A stretch of DNA of 42,018 bases. Source: Chloroflexaceae bacterium. GTDB taxonomy: Bacteria > Chloroflexota > Chloroflexia > Chloroflexales > Chloroflexaceae. The translations under genes and the position numbers were made by a program. The stretch covers positions 1 to 42,018 of the forward strand of contig JANWYD010000029.1 of the NCBI GenBank assembly GCA_025057155.1, read 5' to 3'. This document shows, piece by piece, positions 24,566-33,542 of this stretch (positions are counted from its first letter, which is position 1; every line of letters begins with the position of its first letter). The notes beneath the pieces are model-generated. The model worked only from the letters and a program-made list of their open reading frames with translations. It did no database searches and was not told where the DNA came from.

Positions 24566-26176
24566 ATGGCGTCGTGGGACCCGCAACCCTTCGCGCCGAA
24601 CAAACTGACTCCACCATTGCTGCACTCCGGTCTTGTCTGGCGCAAGTCGCTTCTTGAGCGCCTCAATTGCTCTCCTACGCGCCCCCTTACCCTTGTGACC
24701 GGCCCTGCCGGCTCCGGCAAATCAACACTGGCTGCCCAGTGGCTTTTGAGCGCCTTTCGTGCCACCGAACACTTAGCGGCGCCTGGTTCGTTGCACCAGC
24801 CCGGGGCCTCACGCAGCCCGGTCGCCTGGCTGAACCTTGATGAGCGTGATCAGGATCCGCTGAACTTCTTACGCTGGGTAACGGTTGCCATCGATCAGGT
24901 TGCACCCGGCCTGTTGGCAACCAGTAATCGCCTGCTCCTTGCGTCCGATCCGCCCTCACTCGACGCAGCCGTGGAGTTCCTGCTCCTTGAGCTCCACAAT
25001 ACCACGGCGGCGCTTACCCTTGTCCTCGACGACTACCATTCCATAACCGCAGGGGCGGTTCATCCCCTGTTGACCTACGTCATTCACCACCTCCCCGCTC
25101 ACTGCCGGATGGTGATACTTAGCCGAAGCGACCCGCCACTGGCCGTTTCCCGCCTTCGGGCCCAATGGCAGGTGACCGAACTTCGCGCCGACGATCTGCG
25201 CTTCAGCGAGGCCGAAACGGCCGCCCTGCTGGTCACGCTTACCGGCAGGACTCCACCCGGCGAACTGGTGGCGACGCTACAGCAGGAGAGCGATGGGTGG
25301 ATCAGCGGGCTTCGTCTGCTGGCGCTGGCGCACCACGCAACACCGGGACGCCTCAACCAGGCCAGGCATCAGATCAAGGTCTATCTAAGTCGGGAGGTGT
25401 TCAACCGGCAATTGCGGGAGATCCAGCGGGCCCTGCTGGCCCTTGCCCTGCCCTGGCGGGTGTGCTCGGACCTGGGGGCGGCGCTTCTTGGCCGTCCCAA
25501 CGAAACGGTGTATGTCGAGGATCTCCTCGAACGGTTCGAACGCAACAACCTCTTCATGATCCCCCTTGACCCGGACGGGCAGTGGCACCGCTTCCACAGA
25601 CCATTTCGCGAGGTGCTCCTGCATCGCCTCCACCACTCGTCCGATCACGGTCTGAACGTGCAACAACTGCACAGGCGGGCCGCACAGTGGTTCGCTGCTG
25701 CGGGGTTGCTAGAAGAGGCTACGTTTCACGCGGCGTTGAGCGCCGATGAAGAACCGATCTACACCCTGACTGTGCAGCGGCGCTATGCCGCAAGCAACGC
25801 CAGAGCCGAACCGCCGCGCGCGCCCGCATGCGACGATTCGGCCCTATATGCGGCTCAGAACCAGCCTCTACCGTATTACCAGCACGAATGCACTCCGACG
25901 GCCACCTCGATCTACACCCCCCCGCCGGTCACTCGTCGCACATTGACAGAAGGCAATCCGGGCTCAGCGCAGTATGAGCCTCTAACGCGGCGTGAATCAG
26001 AGATTCTGGCGCTGCTCGCTCTTCGCTGGTCCGACAAAGAGATCGCCGAGCAACTGATTATCTCCCCGAAGACTGTCCGCCGGCACACCAGCACGATCTA
26101 TTCCAAGCTTGGCGTACACGGCCGCCGCGAGGCGGTGGCGGTGGCGCGCCAGCTCGGGCTCCTTCCCGCGACATAA
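24566..26176 (+). CDS. MalT-type STAND ATPase with C-terminal LuxR HTH
   Basis: The 536-residue regulator has a Walker A motif (TGPAGSGKSTLA), Walker B (LTLVLDDYH), the sensor-like LSRSDPPLAVSRLRAQ and GWISGLRLLAL of the MalT/STAND NTPase module. Its C-terminal LuxR helix-turn-helix reads LTRRESEILALLALRWSDKEIAEQL, then ISPKTVRRHTS. Family members bind an inducer and ATP, oligomerise and activate transcription. The usual long TPR-like sensor between NTPase and HTH is cut to a short, poorly conserved linker, so the protein is compact beside about 900-residue MalT. The start at 24566 is chosen for CGGAGA 9 bases upstream; ATGs at 24539 and 24545 are alternatives. It converges on pstB with only 13 bp between stops. 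Confidence 0.85.
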   Translation: MASWDPQPFAPNKLTPPLLHSGLVWRKSLLERLNCSPTRPLTLVTGPAGSGKSTLAAQWLLSAFRATEHLAAPGSLHQPGASRSPVAWLNLDERDQDPLNFLRWVTVAIDQVAPGLLATSNRLLLASDPPSLDAAVEFLLLELHNTTAALTLVLDDYHSITAGAVHPLLTYVIHHLPAHCRMVILSRSDPPLAVSRLRAQWQVTELRADDLRFSEAETAALLVTLTGRTPPGELVATLQQESDGWISGLRLLALAHHATPGRLNQARHQIKVYLSREVFNRQLREIQRALLALALPWRVCSDLGAALLGRPNETVYVEDLLERFERNNLFMIPLDPDGQWHRFHRPFREVLLHRLHHSSDHGLNVQQLHRRAAQWFAAAGLLEEATFHAALSADEEPIYTLTVQRRYAASNARAEPPRAPACDDSALYAAQNQPLPYYQHECTPTATSIYTPPPVTRRTLTEGNPGSAQYEPLTRRESEILALLALRWSDKEIAEQLIISPKTVRRHTSTIYSKLGVHGRREAVAVARQLGLLPAT

Positions 26177-26189
26177 GACTCGCCGACCT

Positions 26190-27035
26190 TTATCCAAACT
26201 TACCCGAGATGTAGGCCTCGGTTCGCGGGTCGTCCGGGTTACTGAAGATTTTCTTGGTCGGGCCAAACTCGATCAACTGACCGGCGCGAGTCTCCGGCTT
26301 CATGTTCATGAAGGCTGTATAGTCAGCGACACGCGCCGCCTGTTGCATATTGTGGGTGACAATCACGATTGTGATGCTCTTTTCAAGCGCGAGCATCAAT
26401 TCTTCGACTTTGAGGGTCGAAATCGGATCGAGGGCCGCGCACGGCTCGTCCATTAGCAGAACCTTGGGTTCGACGGCGATGGCCCGGGCGATGCAGAGCC
26501 GTTGCTGCTGCCCGCCAGAGAGCGCCAGTCCCGACTTCTTGAGGTTATCTTTCACTTCGTCCCACAGGGCGGCGCCGCGCAGCGCCTGCTCTACCCGCCC
26601 TTCGATCTCCGACTTCGAGTATTTCTGGCTTTCGAGGCGCAGGCCGTAGGCCACATTGTCAAAAATCGACATCGGGAAGGCCGTCGAGCGCTGAAAGATC
26701 ATCCCGATCCGTTTGCGCAGATCAACGAGATCCTCCCACGTAAGAATATTGCGTCCTTCGAAGCGAATCTCGCCTTCTCCGCGGGCGCCGATGGTATTGT
26801 CGTGCATCCGGTTGAGGGCCCGCAGCAGGGTTGATTTACCACAGCCCGATGGACCGATAAGGGCCGTAATGTTGTGCTTCGGGATGGTCAGCGAAATCGA
26901 TTCGAGGGCCTGAAACGAGCCGTAGTAAAAATCGAAGTTGCACACCTCGATCTCGGGCATAGCGCCATCTTCGAACAGCGTCACGTCACGAACCCTCAGC
27001 CGCCTGGCGCTCTGGGGATTCGGCTGTGCCATCAT
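26190..27035 (-). CDS. pstB: Phosphate ABC transporter ATP-binding protein (second PstB)
   Basis: The 281-residue ATPase has Walker A (GPSGCGKST), signature LSGGQQQRL, Walker B ([13 protein letters not shown]) and the switch His in [10 protein letters not shown]. These match the PstB family, including YISGKFG at the C terminus. It powers phosphate uptake with PstA, PstC and PstS. The Q-loop reads [10 protein letters not shown] where the other copy has [10 protein letters not shown], so the two ATPases have diverged. An N-terminal extension of about 25 residues precedes the core. The start at 27035 follows GGGAGGG; the frame runs back to 27182 without merit. It is the last gene of the minus-strand pst cluster, and no phoU follows. 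Confidence 0.93.
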   Translation of the reverse strand: MMAQPNPQSARRLRVRDVTLFEDGAMPEIEVCNFDFYYGSFQALESISLTIPKHNITALIGPSGCGKSTLLRALNRMHDNTIGARGEGEIRFEGRNILTWEDLVDLRKRIGMIFQRSTAFPMSIFDNVAYGLRLESQKYSKSEIEGRVEQALRGAALWDEVKDNLKKSGLALSGGQQQRLCIARAIAVEPKVLLMDEPCAALDPISTLKVEELMLALEKSITIVIVTHNMQQAARVADYTAFMNMKPETRAGQLIEFGPTKKIFSNPDDPRTEAYISGKFG

Positions 27036-27248
27036 AAATGTCCCTCCCTGGTGAGATTGCGGATGGTAGAACTCCGCTTGCAGCCTGGACGCGGCCAGTC
27101 TGGACGAGATCCCGCTCGGCCGAAGCTCCAGCAGGTCGTCTATAACTGCTTTCGCGCTTATCTGGATACCCGGGGTATCCACTTTCTTTCTGGAAGGACG
27201 CGGGCCTACCGGACCCTCTTCGCGGGCAGGGTTTCCTCGGACATACGC

Positions 27249-28067
27249 TTAGCCGAACTGCCCGGAGATGTATTCCTCCGTCTGCGGGTTCTGCGGATTG
27301 GTAAAGATCTGGTCCGTGGGGCCGAATTCGACCACAATTCCAGCCCTGTCCATCGGATCAACGTTCATCATGAAGCAGTAGTCGCTGGCGCGGGCCGCCT
27401 GCTGCATATTGTGGGTAACGATAATGATGGTGTAGTAGCGCTTCAAACCCAGCATCAACTCCTCGACCTGTTGCGTCGCGATCGGGTCGAGCGCCGAGGC
27501 CGGCTCGTCCATCAGCAGCACCTCGGGATGGGTCGCAATTGCCCGCGCGATGCAGAGACGCTGCTGCTGCCCGCCAGACAGGCTTTGCCCCGACTTGTGG
27601 AGCTTGTCCTTGACCTCGTTCCACAGCCCGGCCTCGGTAAGCGCCCACTCGACAATCTCGTCGAGTTCGCTCTTCGGGAGCCGTTCGTACAGGCGCACGC
27701 CGAAGGCCACGTTGTCGTAGATGCTCATCGGGAACGGGTTGGGACGCTGGAAGACCATGCCCACCCGCTGGCGCAGGGCGACCGGATCAACGGACTCTCC
27801 GTAGATATCTACGTCGCCCACCAGGATCTTGCCCTCCACCCGGAAGACGGGCACGCGGTCATTGATGCGGTTGATCGAGCGTAGCACGGTAGATTTGCCG
27901 CAACCCGAAGGACCGATCACCGAGGTGATCGCCCGTGGCGGGATGTTCAGATTAATATCCTTTACCGCGCGATACGTGCCATAGTAGAGATGGACGTTTT
28001 GAAGACGCACGGCTGCCGCCGCCTGGGAACCCGCGGCGACGCCCTTGACCGAGGCAGTTGCCGTCAT
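27249..28067 (-). CDS. pstB: Phosphate ABC transporter ATP-binding protein (first PstB)
   Basis: The 272-residue protein is a canonical Pst[83 protein letters not shown] and the YISGQFG tail. It provides ATP hydrolysis for high-affinity phosphate import at the inner face of the membrane. GGGGAG lies about 12 bases before the ATG. It follows pstA by 258 bp, a gap filled by palindromic repeat DNA, so the cluster may yield processed or internally started transcripts. Confidence 0.95.
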   Translation of the reverse strand: MTATASVKGVAAGSQAAAAVRLQNVHLYYGTYRAVKDINLNIPPRAITSVIGPSGCGKSTVLRSINRINDRVPVFRVEGKILVGDVDIYGESVDPVALRQRVGMVFQRPNPFPMSIYDNVAFGVRLYERLPKSELDEIVEWALTEAGLWNEVKDKLHKSGQSLSGGQQQRLCIARAIATHPEVLLMDEPASALDPIATQQVEELMLGLKRYYTIIIVTHNMQQAARASDYCFMMNVDPMDRAGIVVEFGPTDQIFTNPQNPQTEEYISGQFG

Positions 28068-28101
28068 ATGTTGATTTCTCCCCTTCTGACCGCTGGTTAG
28101 T

Positions 28102-28261
28102 ACGACAACGAGACTTCGTCTCTGCCGGAGCTGCGGGGGCCTGCGGCCTCCGCAGAATCGCCCATTCCGGTGCGGCGCTTTCGGAGGGGCTTCGCCCCTC
28201 CGAGCCTCCCCTACAAGGAGAAGTTTCGTTGTAGTATGAGGGTCGGAAAACCAGGTTTTCC
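28102..28261. repeat. Palindromic intergenic element plus GGAAAACC-A-GGTTTTCC
   Basis: Imperfect arms of 21 bp (28102-28122 and 28215-28235, about 16 matches) enclose hairpins such as CGGAGGGGC-TTC-GCCCCTCCG (28182-28202). A perfect 17-bp palindrome of the REP-like family follows at 28245-28261. The organisation recalls the element at 10337-10492. Confidence 0.55.
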
Positions 28262-28325
28262 CACGCCCCTGCCTGATGGAAGGGGTTCACCCTCCCAGAA
28301 CGCCATCGCGGATCCGGACAGGCTC

Positions 28326-29267
28326 TTAGCGCAGCCCGCGCAGGCGCTGATTCAAGTTCCGCGTCAGCAGGGCGCCCGCCAGGCTCAGGATCAGCACGAT
28401 AATGATCAGCAGCGCGGCCGCCCCGGCAGCCACCGCATTTGCGTCCTTCAGGCCAGGCACGCCGATGATCTTCAACACCCAGATGCGTACCGCCAGCGTC
28501 TCTCCGGGAAGGAACGGGTTGAGACTGAACTGGGCATTGGGGGAAATCGAGGTGCCCATGGTGAGAATGAGCGGCGCCGTTTCACCGATCACGCGCCCGG
28601 CAGTGAGCACAATGGCAGTAATGATGCCCGGCAGGGCCGTGGGCAACACCAGTTTGCCCAGCGTCTCCCACGGCCTCGCGGCGAGAGCCTGGCTGGCCTC
28701 ACGGTATTCCTTCGGCACCGTCCGGATGGCTTCCTGGCTTACCCGCACCATCAGCGGCAGGTTCAGGATCGTCAAGGTCAGCGCACCGGCAATCAGACTG
28801 TACCCCAGGCCGAAGGTGACCAGGAATACCGCCGCGCCAAAGGTGCCGAACACTACCGATGGCACAGTAGAGAGGGCCTCGACGCAGAAGCGCACCGCGT
28901 TGGTAAAGCGGTTGGGCCAGGCAAACTCCTCGAGGTAGATGGCCGCGCCAACGCCGAGCGGCACAGTAAACAGCAGCGTGAGCACCAGCAAGTACATGGT
29001 GCACCACAACTGCGGCCCGATGCCGCCGCCGGGCTGGGTCAGCGAACTGGCTGTGGTTAGAAACTGCCAGCTCAACTGGGGCACCCCGAGGATGAGGATA
29101 CGGCCAATAATCAACACCAGGAGCGCCACCAGAATCCCCACCGCGGCGAACAACACCCCCGTGCCGATCCGGTCATAGAGCTTCGCGCGCTGCTGGGCCG
29201 CCGTTCGCGCTTCGCTGCGCGCCGCGTGGCGCGCAGCGAGCACATCAATCTGCGCCTCCGAACTCAT
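28326..29267 (-). CDS. pstA: Phosphate ABC transporter permease PstA
   Basis: The 313-residue protein has about six membrane helices and the PstA loop EALSTVPSVVFGTFGAAVFLV. The coupling-helix EAA-like region EAIRTVPKEYREASQALAARPWETLGKLVLPTALPGI lies in the cytoplasm, and GRVIGETAPLILTMG is also typical. It forms the membrane channel with PstC. The start at 29267 (MSSEAQID) follows GGGAGAAG; the 32 upstream in-frame residues are rejected. It begins 105 bp after pstC. Confidence 0.93.
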   Translation of the reverse strand: MSSEAQIDVLAARHAARSEARTAAQQRAKLYDRIGTGVLFAAVGILVALLVLIIGRILILGVPQLSWQFLTTASSLTQPGGGIGPQLWCTMYLLVLTLLFTVPLGVGAAIYLEEFAWPNRFTNAVRFCVEALSTVPSVVFGTFGAAVFLVTFGLGYSLIAGALTLTILNLPLMVRVSQEAIRTVPKEYREASQALAARPWETLGKLVLPTALPGIITAIVLTAGRVIGETAPLILTMGTSISPNAQFSLNPFLPGETLAVRIWVLKIIGVPGLKDANAVAAGAAALLIIIVLILSLAGALLTRNLNQRLRGLR

Positions 29268-29372
29268 AGCTCTTCTCCCTGAGCCTTCCTCTTGAAGACG
29301 GCTTCCTTCGGATGAGGAAATGGTCCTTCCCCTCGCCTCGGCCCAACGCACCCTCAGAGACAAGGTTGCAGG

Positions 29373-30227
29373 TTACGCGCGTCTGGCTGAGAACCGCCGC
29401 ACTAGCACAATCAACCCGAAGGTGATACATAGGAGCAAAAACGCGACCATAATAAGCGCGTAGCGCTGCGTCGGCAGAGCCGCTTCGGGCAACTGTGTAA
29501 CGATCGCTGCGGGCATCGTGGTAGCGCCGGTAACGAGGTTGGGAGGGATGCGCGAGGTAATGTTCCCGATTACCATCTGCACCGCCATCGTTTCGCCAAT
29601 GGCGCGGCCCATCCCCAGAATCACCGCTGTGAGCAATCCGGATCGCGCTGCTGGCAGCAGTACCCGCATAATCATCTGCAGCCGCGTGGCCCCCAGGGCC
29701 TCGGCGCCCTCGCGGAGCGAGTTTGGCACCGAGCGCAGCGCGTCCGAAGCAATGCTGATAATCGTTGGCTGAACCATTAGCACGAGGATGAGCGCAGCCG
29801 GCAATATGCCCTGACCTAGCGGGGCGTTGAAGGTTTCCCGAACCCAAGGCACCAAAACCGCCAGGGCGATCAGTCCGAAGATTACCGAAGGCACCGCCGC
29901 AAACATATCAACGACCACTCCCAGCGGCTCCCGAATGCGCTCTGGGGCGATTTCAGCAAGATAAATCGCCGCTCCAAGAGCGATCGGGGTGCTGATTACC
30001 ATAGCAATTAATGTGGTCATTACGGTGCCGTAGAGCAGCGGCACTACTCCGAACACCTGCGCAGTCTTGTCCCAGGTTGTGCCGAAGAAAAATTCGATTG
30101 GACTGGTGAAGGTAAAGATCCGTAGTCCATACAGTCCAAGAAAGCCGATCAGTGCGGCAACGGCAAGCACGATGATCGCGGCGCAGGCAAAGAAGATCGT
30201 TTGGGCGCGTATCAATGGCTGGGTCAT
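29373..30227 (-). CDS. pstC: Phosphate ABC transporter permease PstC
   Basis: The 284-residue permease has an N-terminal hydrophobic helix, the Pst-type FFFGTTWDKTAQVFGVVPLLYGT segment, DMFAAVPSVIFGLIAL, and the coupling motif DALRSVPNSLREGAEALGATRLQMIMRVLLPAARSGL. GRAIGETMAVQMVIGN follows. It pairs with PstA in the inner membrane. AAGGTG precedes the ATG. Base composition of the coding DNA is slightly lower in GC than that of its neighbours, probably because of the hydrophobic codons. Confidence 0.94.
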   Translation of the reverse strand: MTQPLIRAQTIFFACAAIIVLAVAALIGFLGLYGLRIFTFTSPIEFFFGTTWDKTAQVFGVVPLLYGTVMTTLIAMVISTPIALGAAIYLAEIAPERIREPLGVVVDMFAAVPSVIFGLIALAVLVPWVRETFNAPLGQGILPAALILVLMVQPTIISIASDALRSVPNSLREGAEALGATRLQMIMRVLLPAARSGLLTAVILGMGRAIGETMAVQMVIGNITSRIPPNLVTGATTMPAAIVTQLPEAALPTQRYALIMVAFLLLCITFGLIVLVRRFSARRA

Positions 30228-30425
30228 ATTGCACCTTGCCTGAGACTGATTCCGCTCCGAGGCCTACTACATACATACAAGTTCGGGAGGCGAGGAGGAC
30301 GGCGACCTCCAGGATCCCTATCTGACACGTTAAAGCCTGGTTTTGAGGGAGGGTTGGCCCATCCCAGGGCTCACACAACGTCCGCCTCCAGGTGGGGCTA
30401 AAGCGGCGGAGCCGCCCGTCCAGTC

Positions 30426-30460
30426 GGTTGGTTTTGGCGGCCTGGCCGCCAAAACCAACC
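30426..30460. repeat. 35-bp perfect palindrome between pstS and pstC
   Basis: GGTTGGTTTTGGCGGCC (30426-30442) and its exact complement (30444-30460) surround one T. It lies 50 bp downstream of the pstS stop on the minus strand. It would form a very stable hairpin in the mRNA and could cause partial termination or protect pstS mRNA from decay, which would raise binding protein over permease. Confidence 0.85.
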
Positions 30461-30509
30461 CAGAACCCAGGGAGTGGGTGAAGCCCCTGAGACTTGAGCA
30501 TAGCCCGCA

Positions 30510-31409
30510 TTAGCGTGAACCGGCCGCTTTCAGTGCTGGCGAGACGAAGCCAAGATTCTGCCAGATGGGGTCGTTGGCGAATTCCGCGCTGGTTATGAAG
30601 TTCAGGAACGCCTGCTCGAGTTCGCTGGGCGGGCCTTTGGTAATTCCAAAGCCGGGGCCGCCGATGGGCCATTTGCCGGCCGCGATGTTGGCTTCGGACA
30701 ACTCGACAACCTGGCCAGCATCGTCCAGTACATTGAAGGCGACTATCCCCGCATCACCGAGGAAGGCAAAGCCGAGGTAGGAGATCGCGCCGGGCGTCTG
30801 GCGAATGTTGTTGACCACCGTCTGGTTGGCATCCACCTCGGCGGCGCCGGTGGCAAACTGGGAGTCGTCGCCATTGAAAAGATAGTTCGCCATCTGAGCG
30901 CGGGTTCCTGAACCAGCCGCGCGGTTAATCACGACGATCCGCTGGTCGGTCCCGCCGACTTCCGACCAGTTGGTGATCTTCCCGCTGAAGATGCCTACCA
31001 GTTGTTCGCGACTCAGCGCCTTCACGTCTCCGGGACCCTGCGGGTTCGCCGCCGCGCCAAAGGCCTGAACGGCCACGACCGTCTCCACTGCATCGGCGCA
31101 GTTGAGACTCTGCTTTTCCTCTTCTGAGAGGGGCACATCGCTAGTGCCGATGTCAATAGTGCCCTTGCACACATTGGCGCGCCCGGCACCTGAGCCGCCA
31201 GCGGAAACGGTGATCCGTACAGCGGCATTCTCCCTCTGAAAGACCTGGGCTGCCTGATCCACCAGGGGTTGCAGCGCCGACGACCCGGCGATCGTCATGT
31301 TGCCCCGCAATCCATCGCCGCCTGTAGTGCCACCCTGACCACAGGCCACTGGCAGCAGGCTCAGCCCAACCAGGGCGATCAGGACGATAGGCATTCCTTT
31401 CCTGAGCAT
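30510..31409 (-). CDS. pstS: Phosphate-binding lipoprotein PstS
   Basis: The 299-residue substrate-binding protein has a lipoprotein-like signal ending LLPVAC, with Cys about residue 23. Phosphate-site segments follow: TIAGSSALQPLV, SAGGSGAG, DIGTSDVPLS and NRAAGSGTRAQM. TPGAISYLGFA is also typical. It captures phosphate outside the membrane for PstCAB. The start at 31409 has GGAGGAG close upstream; an alternative ATG lies at 31421. It leads the pst cluster. The AT-rich stretch 31480-31535 probably contains its promoter, but I cannot identify a convincing Pho box. Confidence 0.94.
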   Translation of the reverse strand: MLRKGMPIVLIALVGLSLLPVACGQGGTTGGDGLRGNMTIAGSSALQPLVDQAAQVFQRENAAVRITVSAGGSGAGRANVCKGTIDIGTSDVPLSEEEKQSLNCADAVETVVAVQAFGAAANPQGPGDVKALSREQLVGIFSGKITNWSEVGGTDQRIVVINRAAGSGTRAQMANYLFNGDDSQFATGAAEVDANQTVVNNIRQTPGAISYLGFAFLGDAGIVAFNVLDDAGQVVELSEANIAAGKWPIGGPGFGITKGPPSELEQAFLNFITSAEFANDPIWQNLGFVSPALKAAGSR

Positions 31410-31569
31410 ACGCTCCTCCATACGCGTAGGACGCTACTCGGCATCGCTAGCTTAGCAAGCCTGGCGCGGAGACGTATTACTCAAAATGCCCCAATTCTTG
31501 TTTCCTTGAATACTCCTTTTTGTATGACCATCTCGTCATGAGAGCCTATCAGGACACCTCCTTCGGGGA

Positions 31570-31639
31570 GGGTGGGGAACCCGGGGCGCCCCGCGCCCCG
31601 GCCCGCGGGGAAGACTCGGAGGGTGGGAACCCGGGGCGC
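31570..31639. repeat. GC-rich direct repeat GGGTGGG(G)AACCCGGGGCGC
   Basis: Two copies (31570-31589 and 31621-31639) differ by one G and are embedded in C/G palindromes such as GGGGCGCCCC. Together with the adjacent hairpin they fill most of the 340-bp gap between pstS and prs. No gene is seen there. Confidence 0.6.
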
Positions 31640-31663
31640 GGGGCGCCCCGGCCTGAGGAAAGC

Positions 31664-31690
31664 GACTGGGAGAGCGAAGCCCTCCCAGTC
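31664..31690 (-). terminator. Hairpin downstream of prs
   Basis: GACTGGGAG (31664-31672) pairs exactly with CTCCCAGTC (31682-31690) about 60 bp past the prs stop. On the minus strand CGCTTTCCTC follows, which is a weak T-rich tail. Confidence 0.5.
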
Positions 31691-31749
31691 CCTCCCGTTG
31701 AGCTGCGGTGTGGGGGAAAGCGGGGTTCTCCGCGCTCCTGGAACTGCGT

Positions 31750-32748
31750 TCACCCCAGCGCCGGATGCTTGCGATGGGTAAAAATTGCATCCACGGAAAT
31801 GCCGCTATGGATGCGCTGGATCACCTCACCCAGCAGCGTGCTGACGCTCAGCACGGTCAACCCTGGCCAGTGTTGTTCGGGCGACAGGGGAAGCGTATCG
31901 GTGACCACCACCTCGCGCAGCCCGCACTGCTGCAGGCGCTGCGCCGCCTCGCTGACGAACACCGCATGCACACAGCAGGCGTAAAGTTCACGGGCGCCCT
32001 CGCGTTCGAGCAGGCGCGCGACCTCCAGGATCGAGCCGCCAGTGGCGATCTCATCGTCAACGATCAGGCAGCGTTTGCCGGTTACATCGCCGATCAGATT
32101 CAGCGCCTCGGTTGAAGTCAACGGCCCATCGCGGCGCCCCAACTGCTGAGTGCGGCGCTTCTCGACGATCGCCAGCGGCGCGCCAATGGCCTCGGCGAAG
32201 TTTCGTCCGCGTTTGGCAAAGCCGACATCGGGCGCCACGACGATCAGATCATCCCAGCCCTTGTCGGCCCAGTAGCGCACCAGCAGGGGCATGGCCGTCA
32301 ACTCGTCCATCGGAATGCTGAAGAAGCCCTGGATCTGCCCGGCATGCAGATCAATCGTGAGGACCTGATGCGCGCCAGCGGCCTGGATCATGTCGGCCAG
32401 CAGCCGGGCCGTAATCGGAACGCGCGGCTGGTCCTTCTTGTCGGTGCGACCATAGGCGTAGTAGGGGATCACCGCGGTGATGCGCCCGGCCGAGGCGCGC
32501 TTGCACGCATCGAGCAGGATCAATAACTCCATGATCCGGTCGCTCAGGTTGGGAGTCGAAAGTGATTGGACGACGAATACGTCCTTTTCCCGGACGCTTT
32601 CGTTGAGTTTGACAAAAATGTTCTCATTCGCAAACTTGACAATCGTCGCATCTCCCAACGGTACGCCAACCCGCTCACAGATCGCCTGAGCAAGGGGGAT
32701 ATTTCCATTGCCCGAGAAGATCCGCATCTCATCAAAGCGACTGCCCAT
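31750..32748 (-). CDS. prs: Ribose-phosphate pyrophosphokinase
   Basis: The 332-residue enzyme makes PRPP from ribose-5-phosphate and ATP for nucleotide, His and Trp synthesis. It shows FANENIFVKLNESVREKDVFVVQS, IPYYAYGRTDKK (ATP-binding flexible-loop region), ITIDLHAGQIQGFF-type metal loop (LTIDLHAGQIQGFF) and the PRPP-binding motif CLIVDDEIATGGSI. The DEIATGG form differs slightly from the common DIIDTAG, as in several divergent Prs proteins. The start at 32748 has GGGAGG 6 bases upstream. It is a single-gene unit facing away from the small membrane protein gene. Confidence 0.93.
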   Translation of the reverse strand: MGSRFDEMRIFSGNGNIPLAQAICERVGVPLGDATIVKFANENIFVKLNESVREKDVFVVQSLSTPNLSDRIMELLILLDACKRASAGRITAVIPYYAYGRTDKKDQPRVPITARLLADMIQAAGAHQVLTIDLHAGQIQGFFSIPMDELTAMPLLVRYWADKGWDDLIVVAPDVGFAKRGRNFAEAIGAPLAIVEKRRTQQLGRRDGPLTSTEALNLIGDVTGKRCLIVDDEIATGGSILEVARLLEREGARELYACCVHAVFVSEAAQRLQQCGLREVVVTDTLPLSPEQHWPGLTVLSVSTLLGEVIQRIHSGISVDAIFTHRKHPALG

Positions 32749-32908
32749 GGCGCCTCCCTGCACGCTTGCAAGCTCCGCTGACAGCTCGTCGGAGGATGGA
32801 GAAACGTTGGTTCCCCATGACCCCGCCAGAATTGTAGCATCCTCACCGAGAGTTCCTGCCGGTTGCCCGGAGCGCCGAAATCGTGAAGAAAAACTCCCGA
32901 AATTGGTA

Positions 32909-32937
32909 TGGACGTGGTGCGATCTTTTCGCTATACT
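32909..32937 (+). promoter_or_regulatory. Candidate sigma70 promoter for the small membrane protein gene
   Basis: TGGACG (32909-32914) and TATACT (32932-32937) are separated by exactly 17 bp. Transcription would start near 32944 and leave about 155 nt of leader before the ATG at 33100. The rest of the 351-bp gap 32749-33099 shows no gene. Confidence 0.5.
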
Positions 32938-33099
32938 ACCCTATACAAGATAACGACGCATGCCGACCATGGCGGCGCGAAGTCCGTAGCGGCCTGATGA
33001 ACGATGGCGGTGAGCTGGTTCTCGTTAGAGCGGCCTCCCTCCAGTCCCAATCCGTTCAGATGAACGTTTCAGGCCAGTAGGTCGAAAGGAACCCCTGCT

Positions 33100-33234
33100 A
33101 TGAGCGCACTCGTTTTCCTTGCTATCGCCATCGTTCTCGCCCTGGTCTCCGTTGCGGCGCTGCGCGAAGTCCAGCACGCGCCCGCGCGCGTCGTTATCGA
33201 GCCAGATACGCTGCTGCGCCGGCGTCGTCGCTAG
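33100..33234 (+). CDS. Small single-span membrane protein (44 residues)
   Basis: ATG at 33100, preceded by AAAGGA at a good distance, opens a 44-residue frame. It has a strongly hydrophobic N-terminal helix (MSALVFLAIAIVLALVSVAA) followed by a short polar tail and a basic end (LLRRRRR). The hydrophobic pattern, ribosome-binding site and upstream promoter candidate support a real gene, although no family is recognised. The tail, being basic, would be expected in the cytoplasm. Confidence 0.6.
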   Translation: MSALVFLAIAIVLALVSVAALREVQHAPARVVIEPDTLLRRRRR

Positions 33235-33417
33235 GGCGGCTCCTCCGGGCGCTCCGTACCGGCATCACCGTGAGGTTTCCTGCGTCTACACCCAGCTACT
33301 CGGAATCGAACTGGCATCCGACGTTTTCCCGGACTTCTCCCCTTCACTCGTGCGCCTGGCGTTCACAGGCCAGGCAGTGGGCTCGCTGTAGACCTGGATG
33401 GCGATTCTCTATACCGC

Positions 33418-33448
33418 AAGGCGGCCGTGGAACTTCCACCGCCGCCTT
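33418..33448 (+). terminator. GC-rich hairpin before the 799-residue membrane protein gene
   Basis: AAGGCGGC (33418-33425) pairs with GCCGCCTT (33441-33448), with an inner TGGAA/TTCCA pair. It lies in the 308-bp gap 33235-33542, where I see no other gene, and may end the small-protein transcript. Confidence 0.5.
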
Positions 33449-33542
33449 CTCGTCTGTATAGCAGGCCTGTATCTCTGCGCCGGCAGGTCAACCTTCTTGA
33501 GTAATGCTCGAACGGTAGCGTGTCTCGCGAGGAGCGCCGGTT

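Noticed and set aside
31501-31560. Pho box upstream of pstS
   Set aside because: CTCTCAT and TGGTCAT occur on the minus strand, but their spacing does not fit the 11-bp direct repeat of known PhoB sites.
33119-33461. Overlapping 60-90-codon frames after the small membrane protein
   Set aside because: No ribosome-binding sites, no hydrophobic or domain pattern, and mutually overlapping frames.
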